From Pyrenochaeta sp. MPI-SDFR-AT-0127 (taxonomy: Eukaryota; Ascomycota; Dothideomycetes; Pleosporales; Cucurbitariaceae): a DNA stretch of 64,000 nucleotides. Positions 22,001 to 31,136 of the stretch are shown one piece after another. The number at the start of each line of letters is the position of its first letter. Position 1 is the first letter of the stretch. Made by a program: the position numbers and the translations under genes. The stretch spans positions 186,001 to 250,000 of the forward strand of contig JAGTJM010000011.1 in the NCBI GenBank assembly GCA_020747015.1, given 5' to 3'. The notes under the pieces are model-generated. The model worked only from the letters and a program-made list of their open reading frames with translations, was not told the DNA's origin and ran no database searches.

Positions 22001-23576
22001 TCTCCAGATGATGGCTCACTTTTCCTAATCTCATCTTCAGAGGGCGTGTAGAGACATAAAGGACATTTGCTAAATGTGGCAATATCGGGTTGTTTCGCAC
22101 GTTCCACAAGGATTGAGAGATCAAAACTGGTGACAGAATCTGTATGCTTCGTCAAGATATGGTCCTCGAATTCCTTTTCGCTTTTACAATGAAAAGGGTC
22201 ATGACCCTGAGAATTGCAAATCCATTGGCTAGTATGGCAAGTTTGCATGTGCGACACCCACGAGGTATGGTCTGCGAAAAAGCTCTTCTCATTTTCACAG
22301 TTCTGAAAAACACATGAATAGGGTTGTAGATCTTCCATGACATGTCGTCTAGGCTTTCATCAGCATTGAGTTCATGCTATTCGCTAGAGTTGGAGTTAAC
22401 AAACCTCCAACGAGTTGCTTTTGCTTCTGTAATGGGAAGCATAATACAACAGTAAGGGCACTCAAATTCTTTGCTATTTGGGGTTGGCTTGGGCGGATCT
22501 GGAACTGGCACCAAGTGACTCCTTGCAAAAACATTCGTGATGATGGTTGATGGCCTAGATTCTTCTTCGAGGAATGCTCTTCGCGCTGCGAGTGGCTCTT
22601 CGGGTAACGCAGAGGCAGATGTATGGGATGCGAGCGTAGACTTCCCGCCCCTAGGTTTTCTCTCCGCCAGTCCCACAATAAGATCCAAATCAGCTACATT
22701 CAGCGCCCCACCAGTAATTGTGGACGCAAGTTCGGGATCATCACTACTTCTATGTTTCTTCGGCTCAGTCGGTTGATCATCATCCGCCATGCTGTTCGTG
22801 AGCTTTTTTTGGTGATTCTGGCGATAGAGCACCCGTTTTCTGCGGATCACAACACCGCGTGCGAGTCTATTTCGGAGCTCTTTGGGAGCTTTCGGCAAAC
22901 GATGGGTAACGTAGTGATGAACAAAGGCTTCGAATTCCTCGTCGATTACTCTTCCATCTTGATCTTTAATCTTGAAATGCTCCGCTTTCTTATTCTGGCT
23001 GGCTATTGAGGGCTGACGGATTAGTACAGAGAGCCTATAAAGTGCATCAATCGTTCGCTCAATCTCCATAAATCTTTTGCCTAGCAGAGTGACCGATGTT
23101 GAGAGCTCTTCTCTCATCGATTCTGTCTCCGTGCCGCGAAATGAGGAAGATATCGCGGAGGATACCGATCGTTGATTATTGTCACTCGAACCATCTTCGA
23201 TATTACCGGTAACCGCTGCACCAGGCCTTAGAGCCTCAGTCGCTTTTAAGACAAAGATTAGAATTTGGTGGCTTTAGATGCATATGCACGTACCTCTGTG
23301 AAGTAATTCTTGTAGTGTGCAAAGAAAACGCAACATATCACCCCTCAGATCTTCACTTCCACGAAGCCGATAATCCAGGGAGGCATGACCAATAGCAAAA
23401 ACACCGATATTACCTGCCCACATTCTGAACCTTGCAAGATGATCTTCAGTCCGGATTCCGCCGTCTTTTGGCCCCTCAGCCTGCCCAGTTTCGCCCACTT
23501 CTGTCTCTATTTGAAGTAGGAGTTTGAAGCCTGTGAGACACTCCTCAGCCTTGTCACGTAACTCTGTCGAAGACAT
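19036..23576 (-). CDS. NLR-like receptor: fungal N-terminal domain, C2H2-like fingers, NB-ARC, TPR
   Basis: Model (minus): exons 23576-23294, 23242-22405, 22348-20246, 20035-19036; introns 51, 56 and 210 nt; 1407 residues. Residues 1-100 hold the fungal motif RFRMWAGNIGVFA then SLDYRLRGSEDLR. Around 355-475 are Cys/His clusters of a degenerate C2H2 type (FECPYC; HVMEDLQPYSCVFQNC; HMQTCH; CPLC). A disordered acidic linker leads to NB-ARC: P-loop GPGGMGKT at 689-696, Walker B WLLVFD at 780-785, GLPLA at 858-862, then the VHRLVQEASR winged-helix region. After the last junction (LLIDAGW|YLHERGNSADA) come TPR-like helices to the end. Fungal NB-ARC-TPR proteins are STAND ATPases thought to sense non-self or damage and nucleate assembly. 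It shares a 342-base divergent promoter with the DUF7580 gene. The start could be 13 codons further up (23615). Confidence 0.9.
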
Positions 23577-23918
23577 CTCGTATGCAAGGGTCTGGCGTAT
23601 GTTTGTACAGATCAAAGGCCGCCGCGCTGGACGAGGTAATTAAGTTTTTAAGTTCATCGTGCCATTGGAGGGGAGTTATATGGCTGACGTGCAAGGCTGG
23701 GACAGATTGCTCCTCGTGCCACGTCTTGCATGCTTGCATTGGCGAGACTGCGGCCGCGAGCGGGGTCTTGTGCGCCCAAATCGCCCCCAAACGGTGTATT
23801 GACGTCGACTCCCTTGTTGCGCCAGGCTACAATCCATGAACATTGAAACACATTCTGCATATTTGCACCACAGAAAGCTACTCCGCATCGCGCTCCACTG
23901 AATATCATTTCTACAATC
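23577..23918. promoter_or_regulatory. Shared divergent promoter of the NLR and DUF7580 genes
   Basis: The two predicted start codons (23576 minus, 23919 plus) are 342 bases apart, and no other gene fits between them, so the two genes very probably share a bidirectional promoter. I did not identify a convincing TATA box or defined operator. Co-expression is inference. Confidence 0.5.
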
Positions 23919-25661
23919 ATGTCTGGCATTGAACTTGCCTTGGCGGTCATACCACTAGTAATCGCCGTCATCCAGCACCGCAGACCACTGGCGAGGGTAG
24001 GCAGGGCAGTGCTAACATCGAAGAGAAGCACAGAACAGAGAAATGAGCGATCGGACTTCTATTCCCAGCTGTACCTGGAGCTCTCGATGTTGCATTATAC
24101 ACTACAAAGGTTAGCAGGAGATGTGCCTGCGGGAGACTACCAGGCTCTTCAGACACATGTTCATGGAGCCTTGGGGACAGGCTTAGAGGTTTTCGAGGAT
24201 ACGCTTCGAGATGTACTGCAAAGCTTTGATGACATCGTAAGCACTAAATCCCTTGGTCTTGAAGGCATGGTACGTATAAGCAAGAATTGTGGAATTACAA
24301 AACTGAAATAAGCAATAAAGAAACTTGAGAGAACAATGCTCGCAAGGCTGAAATATATCAAAAATGCCGCAAACACACCAGAAACCAAGCAGAGTCTGCG
24401 TGAGCGACTCCGGCTAACGAAAAATGAGAAGAGCCAGAGAGTAGCCATGAAAAGAATTCGAGCAGGGAATGATAGACTGTTCATATTGATGGGACCTCCC
24501 ATGGAACTTGAATATTACAGAAGTCGTAAGCCTGGAGGGATTGACATATTAACGAAACGGCCAGGAACGGCTAGAGGTCGGAAGGTATTAGAGCCATCAT
24601 ATCGGAGGTTAGCAAAGAAGTGGCCAAAAGGTTGTTGTAGTCAATTCCAGCATGAAGCAAGGCTTTCGCTATCGAGCTGTTGCAACCCGCACAGAAATCC
24701 GGATGATGGGATCAATATGGTGGTCTCGTTGCCCGGAGAAAACGATGATCAGCCAAATTGGCAGAAATTAAGTATGACTGCTCTACAAGAGAGGTGAGTC
24801 TTGATCTGCAGCCAACGCGAAGCAATCTTTAACTGAATATTGGAAAACAGGACTGTTCATTTTGCAGATGGTGGCGAAGCCCAGCAATCCTCTGCCAACT
24901 CCCATAAACGGGACGTTGATTCGGAGTCGCTGTGCTCCTTGCTTCATCAAGCACTCGATAACGGTGCCGATTTACGTATAGGTCTTGAAAAAGAAAAGCT
25001 TTGGCAACTCGGATCCGAGCTTGCAACTTGGAAAATCCGAGAACAAAGTGGCACGCCGTTAAAGGATTTTTTGCCTGGTAGCCCGCAAAGCTGGAGGCTG
25101 AGAGAACGGAGTATCTTAGCAGTCATTTTGTCCCATGCAGTCCTCCACTGCTTGGAGAGCCCATGGCTGTGTAACAACTGGAGTAAGGAGCATGTGGTGT
25201 TTTTCCGAAAGGAGTCCTCCACGGAATTCGAGTTTGATCAACCATTCTTGAAGGTTGAGTTCCAGGAGGAAGATTCAGAACCAGTACCATTTGATCCAGT
25301 CAGTATTCATGGTAATCCCATCATTCTTGCCCTTGGAATTCTCCTCTTGGAGATATACACACAAACTGCGCTGGAATCGCGACGTGAGGGGCAGCACTCT
25401 TCGGACAGAGAGTCAAATGCCAATACAAACCTAACAACAGCAATAACCTTCCTGAAGGAGTTGGACGGTGATCTTCGACTTAAATACCGCCAGGCGGTGA
25501 AGGAATGTTTGTACTGGAATGATGTCCAGCTGGACGGCGACAGCTTGAGGCAAAGGATTTACGATAGGATTGTTGAACCTCTAGAGCGAGAGCTGGTCGA
25601 AGGGTTTCCAGACGCTGAGAACCTGTTCCACATTTGCGGGCAATATAGCAAGGAGGAGTAG
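23919..25661 (+). CDS. DUF7580-type fungal protein, divergent partner of the NLR gene
   Basis: Model: exons 23919-24269, 24321-24793, 24851-25661 (donors GTACGT and GTGAGT); 544 residues. An alternative first junction (24275/24313) is in phase and adds three codons. The N terminus is short and hydrophobic (MSGIELALAVIPLVIAVIQH), typical of this fungal family, followed by a helical region (LYLELSMLHYTLQRLAG). The middle has the diagnostic stretch RRLAKKW then CCSQFQHEARLSL, corresponding to the W-C-C-H-A-L signature of DUF7580 proteins. The C-terminal part contains a kinase-like segment (NPIILALGILLLEIYTQTA), recalling the region where protein kinases have DxWxxG, but no catalytic HRD or DFG motif is visible. 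Family function is poorly known; members are abundant and variable in filamentous fungi. Position beside an NB-ARC receptor suggests a shared defence or incompatibility role (inference). Confidence 0.8.
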
Positions 25662-26344
25662 AGGGTCGGAGGAATTGAGTGATCGGGAGATCTCGGTGAA
25701 CGTGTCGCGCCATTTTTCGCTAGCGTGGAGGTCACCTGGTCAATGCGCTGTTAGGTTATTGTATCTCTAATAAACATGCCATATGGAACGCGCTCACCGG
25801 TCCACGACATGATGCAAAAAACAACCTAAAAAGCGCGATTACCACGCGTCTACTCCCGCAATTGAGTGCTCGAGGGTGGGTCACGAGCCCTCCAATCGCC
25901 TCGGGCCGCGGAGGGATCCACATCACCATATGTACGCGGTAATGCCAGGCTCAATCACGATCTGCACAGTCTAATGAGAACGAAAAGTACAGCTTCGTTG
26001 CGAATCATGTCAAACTCTACACCGTCCCCGACAGCTACATGTGCGCAAACCCACCTTACTCCCAACCAGCCCAATTCCTCCACAGACAAACGACAGCCTT
26101 GGCGAGCGATATGGCCCAGGCCTCGCGAGTCGAACCTCCAGGCACAGACATACGGATTCAAAAGGGGCGAAATAATGGTATTTGATGGCAATGCTGGCAG
26201 CTTCTTTGCGAAGGATGGGTGGAAGGTGGAGCAAGAGAGTTGCAAGTAATGGATTTGTCGCATTTGCACAGGCTGTAACCGACACCCACAATCGAGGATG
26301 GTATTGTGATCATACGGCCAAGTTAAAAGGAGTGAAGTCATTGT
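25662..26344. other. Gap between convergent genes, one weak open frame
   Basis: Holds the 3' flanks of the DUF7580 gene (plus) and the AsaB-like gene (minus). A plus-strand frame of 127 codons (25866-26249) and an overlapping minus-strand frame of 128 codons exist; neither shows a recognisable motif, and I consider both doubtful. Confidence 0.4.
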
Positions 26345-27314
26345 TCATTTTGCTTCGTTTCCAGGGTTGTGTTCAAACCCACCATAAAAAGCTAAAGCTC
26401 GGACTTCGATACTCTCTCGAATTGCATCGTCCGAAGCTACTATTTCTGTCACCGGGAAAGCAGTATGCGGCACTGTAATCTCGATCAGTCCGACACTGCA
26501 TTCATGGATTAAAAGTTTCTTGCCTGGTTTTGTCGTATTGTTCGTATCAGACTGCAAGAAAACCCATGCCTCATTTGGCATCTGATTGCTGAGATAAAAC
26601 CAACGTTGTTTGTCCGAGTGATAGAGCTGTCGATTCTCGACAACATAGTCTGGATATACAAGATCACAGGGTTCAAGATCTGTGTCAGGGTTGATGGTGT
26701 CCGGATCGCACATGGCGAGCGGCCAATTTTTGACGGGCCCCTTCAATGGCTTCCAGAAGCTTGGATATCAGTGAACTGCTACCGCCTACAGGGTTCTCAG
26801 ATACGTACTTGACGCATTGGACCCTGTGATTCGTGATCTCCGATGCCTTATCTGCATTAAGTTGTTGCGTCATGTCCAATGCCCATCCAACTGTTGTGTC
26901 AACGTGGGCTATTGAGGTTGGCTGATTATACTGATAGGGTAGACCAGTCGAGATCGGAAAAGTTTCATGCTGCTTCCTAATTGTATGCTCAAATATCTGG
27001 ATGTGTTGAGCCTGGAGAAGAGCTTTTAGTGTATTAGCGACTTCGAGAAGGAATATCTCTTTGACCACCTCATCGTCGTCAAAATCCTCGTACTTCAACT
27101 TCGAGTCGAAATTAATAACTTCGACCCCATCTTTCTTGAAGCTCATGGACCGTGACCCTCGTATGTCGTGGATATCGATGTTGTGGTTCTCTAACTTGAT
27201 GTTGGCGCGCGGGAAGCCTTCCGGAGGCGCGAAGCGCAATGAATACGGCTTTTCTATCTCATAGAGCGCATCTCTTTTCAGGAAATGCGCATTAGACTGA
27301 ACAAACCGAGCCAT
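26345..27314 (-). CDS. AsaB/CmcJ-like (GA4 desaturase-related) oxygenase
   Basis: Model (minus): exon 1 27314-26809, intron 26808-26760 (49 nt, GTACGT donor, CCAAG acceptor), exon 2 26759-26345; 306 residues. The junction restores the family sequence RVQCVNFWKPLKGPVKNW followed by PLAMCDP, diagnostic of the fungal AsaB-like proteins often annotated as CmcJ methoxylase-like or GA4 desaturase family. A candidate iron-binding HVD lies at residues 137-139 (SIAHVDTT), and a late HxxxE/R region includes FYGGFEHNPG. Known members are non-haem Fe(II)/2-oxoglutarate-dependent hydroxylases or desaturases in secondary metabolism (aspergillic acid, gibberellin). Length is normal for the group. Two redox enzymes and a regulator lie within 15 kb, but no polyketide, peptide or terpene synthase is seen, so the substrate cannot be assigned. 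Confidence 0.85.
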
Positions 27315-28239
27315 ATCTTCCTAGGTCCTACACTAGCATGGGGTAGAAGTGCAGAAGATAGACGGTCGTGAGCACCGATCTTATCCAACGCACGTGCCGA
27401 AAGTGGGGGTGTGCGATGAGAGAGTGGGCAACATCTGTCGCACCCAATGAAACATTTACTTCAACAGGATAGCATTTACCTAATTCGCTGTAGCAAGCCA
27501 ATTTGTGAGACTACAGATCGTTTTGCCTGAGCTGATTCAGAAGTCGATTGGATAATCTCGCGTTATTTACATACCTCAGCTCCCTAGTCTCTGTGCTCTA
27601 GGCTCTATTTGCGCCATATCCATTTGAGTTGGAATTTTCCACAAGAATGACAAAAGAAAATCAAAATCTCTGCGGGACAATATGATCTTTTTGCGGAGTT
27701 CAATATCTTGTGGGGAAGTGTACAACTACATCACTGGTTTCGCCTGATGTTCGGTGGCTACATTTGGACCGCGGTGTAGGGAAAAAACGAGGCCGCATAT
27801 GATTTTTGGACACAGCCCCGACAATTGACACGTCAAGCATAGTCATTTTAAACACTCCCGGGCAGTCTTCATAAATCTTGAGAATTCAATGAAGATAGCA
27901 TAGTCAACGATCAAGCCTCTACTCCTGTCGAGATACGGATAAGTCTGAACGTATCATACTACAACTAAAGAGAAGCTAAGACCATTCTGTCGAGGTTCCG
28001 CGGCTCAGCTCAATCTCTTCATAAGCTTCACGCACCATCTAAAGGGGTGTAGAAATCCGACATCCAAATCTCTCAAGGTAAGACATGAGTTCTAGAAAAG
28101 GCAAAAATGGTAAATCAATAACTTATGTACATGAATTGAGTTATTAATAAATTTAAATGGTTGTATAAAACCATAAACATCAGCATCATCTGCGTAGCAC
28201 CTCATGAACTTCAGAACCTTCACTCAACAACGCTTTACT
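27315..28239. other. Intergenic stretch without recognisable genes
   Basis: About 0.9 kb, AT-rich, especially 28130-28170. It contains the 5' flank of the AsaB-like gene and the 3' flank of the GMC gene. No supported coding sequence or repeat. Confidence 0.5.
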
Positions 28240-30293
28240 CTAAAGCTTCTTAGCATCCTCCAGCACCAACTCTGTGGCCTTCTCAGACAACATGTAGGTA
28301 GCAACAGCTGGAAAGGCGCCAGGGCAACGGGGGAAGGCGGAAGCATCGACGACCCTCAAGCCATTGACTCCACGAACCCTTAGTCTAGTGTCCAATACAG
28401 CCAGCGGGTTGGATGCCGGACCCACTGAGTTGGTGCTAGTTGGGTGGTGGCCGAAGGCTTGATCCTGGATCCATTCCTTGTCGATGTTGATATCGCTGCA
28501 GTGTCCACTCTCGAGGATATTTGGGCAAGGAGGCGAGACAGGCACAACAGGCCCAACCGGCGCTTCAGTGTTTCTGTACGCTTTGCGGCCAAATGCGATA
28601 GTCTCCAAGATGGCCCCAAGATCTGTCTCAGCGCCGGTAGCGAAGTAATTGAGATTGACGTCTGGCATGTCTTGTGGGTCGGCGGACTTGATTCGGATGA
28701 AGCCGGCGGTGTTTTGAGGGTGCATCTTGACAGTTGACCAAGAGAACGTGTTCGGGGGATCAAACGTGCGGTTCTGGTTCGTGTCCGGTTCGAAACCTCG
28801 CAAGACAAAAGTTCCAGTTGAGAAGAGCAGCATGTCTCTTTCATTCTCGACAGCATACTTGGTCTGCAAAAGGAAGGCGTTCGCGTTCGAACCACCGCGC
28901 GCATATGGGCCTTCACCCTTGCGCCAGAGGTCAAGACATGGGTCTCCGGGGGCGCCATTGGTACATTTTGGCGCGTTAGGATCAATGGTGTCACTAATGT
29001 CCAGTGGGGAGAGACCGTAGATTGGCAGCTCGTAGTTGTCTTGAAGATTGCGTCCAACACCAGGGAGATCTTTGACCACAGGAATCTTGTACTTCTTCAG
29101 CAGGGCTTTGGGTCCAATTCCAGAAAGCTGCAGGAGCTGTGGCGAGTTGAAGGTGCCACCAGAGACAATGACTTCCTTGCGGGCGAAGGCTTGGCCAATC
29201 GTGCCCGTGTTTGCAGAGGTATGACGTGGATCACCTCTGTACACCGACTTCCCATGCAAGTATTGAACACCAACAGCTTTAGGCTTCTTGCCGCATTGAT
29301 CAAAAAGTACCTTGGTTGCCAAGGAGTTCAATTGAAGATGAAGAGGATACTTTTGCGTTCCATTCGTGTTGGTCACGCTGCGCGTCTCCTTGATATAATC
29401 GCGTGGAGAAAATCGCCTCCAGTTCGGGTACACATGGAATGGCAGACCCCAGAGCCCCTGCGTCTGATCACGCTTAGGGTCGAGATAGTTTCCATCGCCA
29501 GTGATATTATCGAGGACCTTCTCAGGATCCTGACCGATGAGCCTCAGACCGGCCTGGAAGACTTTGAGGCGGAGGGCGGCGGCTGCGTAGACGGCTCGAT
29601 CGGCGACGTTTGTCTGAAGCCATCCAGTAAACCCATGTCCTGGAGTTCCAGCTGGGAGGTAGTTGTTATGCTCAATCTTTTCGAAGATACGACGCATATC
29701 CTTTCCACTACGAGGCTTAGCACTCTTCTCTTCCTACGCTAAAAAGAAAGGTACATGAACACTTACCTCCAGATGCCATCACCGACACCCTTATCAAAGT
29801 AATCCCAATCACTGTCACTCGGCAGGAAAGTAGCGGCCGCGTTGATGACCGCACTGCCACCCAACCCTGCGCCTCGTGGGTAAAACACACCAAGCCTCGT
29901 CGCTCCCTGGTGTCCATCCACAGTCGGATCTCTTCCAATCCAATACTCTCCGTTCGTCAACCTCCAGACTAGCAAATTATGTCGCTTCGTACGCTCTTCA
30001 TCATCGCTATGACGAACGAAGAAGTGCCAAGATGCGCCTGTATTGGAGAATGAGTTCAAGGCGAGGACTTGAGTACGGATGTCTTCGGTTGTGTCATCGC
30101 CGGCTTCAACGAGGAGAACAGAGTAGCCTGCACGGGCGAGATTTGTGGCAATCGTTCCACCGCCGGGGCCGGAACCCGTTACGATATAATCATAGGTGTT
30201 TGCGGAGTTTGCAGCCGCCTGGGGAGGCTTGCAAGGGGGTGACGCGAGAGCAATTGTGGGTAACAAAAGATGGTGGAGCTTCATGATGGGCAA
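28240..30293 (-). CDS. Secreted GMC (glucose-methanol-choline) oxidoreductase
   Basis: Model (minus): exon 1 30293-29767, intron 29766-29723 (44 nt, GTAAGT), exon 2 29722-28240; 669 residues. An AG nearer the pyrimidine-rich tract would leave an in-frame TAG, so the AGAG acceptor giving DGIWSAKPRSGKDMRRIFEK is preferred. N-terminal signal peptide (MKLHHLLLPTIALAS). The FAD-binding Rossmann motif GSGPGG is at 40-45, with VLLVEAG after it; the GMC signature YPRGAGLGGSAVIN follows. The end has HHPTSTNSVG (His601/His602) and VVDASAFPRCPGAFPA. Role: FAD-dependent oxidation of an alcohol or sugar, probably extracellular (AA3-type). The position usually holding the second catalytic His or Asn (as in DASxxPxxPSAN) appears to be Phe here, as in some fungal choline dehydrogenase-like members. 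Substrate unknown. Confidence 0.92.
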
Positions 30294-31136
30294 TTGAGGG
30301 AGCTACAACAACACTGGATTCTTGCAATTGCTTCAACACCTCACAAAAAAACTACCGTGTCCGTTCCTGCATCGCAGTCTTATAAACAATGTTCGGTCGG
30401 AGATACGCACCGTTTTCGTACAGAGCAGTTCTCATTCTCTTTTATCCATGCTCGCCGTCATTTGTCCACATTCCGCCTTCCATATCAAGCCGTCTCTGAA
30501 AGTACATGATAGCCGCGAGCATATTACCCTTGGCTGTTCTAGTCTAGGAGAGCATGCAGGTCCATACACCGGAGTGGTGCCGCTTCCGCGCGACTGGGAC
30601 CTACGGGAGATGATCCCAGCCGGTTAACGGGCCGATAGGCGCAACGATCCAAGCTTGGGGCGTGTTGTGTTGAATACAAACTTCCCATGCTCATGATCCT
30701 CGCGTGATCGTTCGGCAGAGAAGATGCCCCTATAGCGTATTTTTACAACGCTAGCCTCCCTAGTAGAGAGATCAGGGTCTTCGTTTCACATTTCGCTGAA
30801 AGATGAGCAGCACCTCGGTCAGGAGGCGAGCAAGGCCCCTACGACAAGGATTGTAACAATGGGGTCCTAAACATTACAAGGGCCCTGGCCGGCGTGTACT
30901 CAATTAGTCAATGATAACCGTGCACCGTAGAGAGTGTGTGTTCAAATGTGCTGGACAGCTAGTCGCCCGTATGTCTGACGGAGGATAAATGGAGTATTGC
31001 TAGCGCTGGGACCAACAGAACCCAGATTTCAATGCTGCATGTATGTGGCACAGCTTTGATCAATGGTCCATCAAATGCTCGGCTTCATGCTGCCGAATCC
31101 CTGATCAATAATCACTTAATCTCTTTCTTACACGGC
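30294..31136. other. Intergenic stretch
   Basis: 5' flank of the GMC gene and 3' flank of the M16 peptidase gene. Apart from a TATA-like element near 30378 nothing is recognised. Confidence 0.5.
30378..30387 (-). promoter_or_regulatory. TATA-like element of the GMC gene
   Basis: On the minus strand this reads as a TTTATAAG-type element about 85-95 bases upstream of the GMC start codon, a usual distance for a fungal TATA box. Assignment rests on sequence and spacing only. Confidence 0.35.

Noticed and set aside
19036..22338. Reading the NB-ARC part and the TPR part as two separate genes
   Set aside because: The exon ends AGW(tg) and (g)YLHERG join in phase through GTGAGT and ACAG signals and restore the usual NB-ARC to TPR transition, so one gene is more likely.
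25866..26249. 127-codon plus-strand frame and overlapping 128-codon minus-strand frame between convergent genes
   Set aside because: Both strands are open over the same bases, which is common by chance; neither translation shows a motif or compositional logic.
28782..28800. GGTTCGAAACC, resembling a tRNA B box
   Set aside because: It lies inside the coding sequence of the GMC oxidoreductase, and no A box or cloverleaf fits around it.
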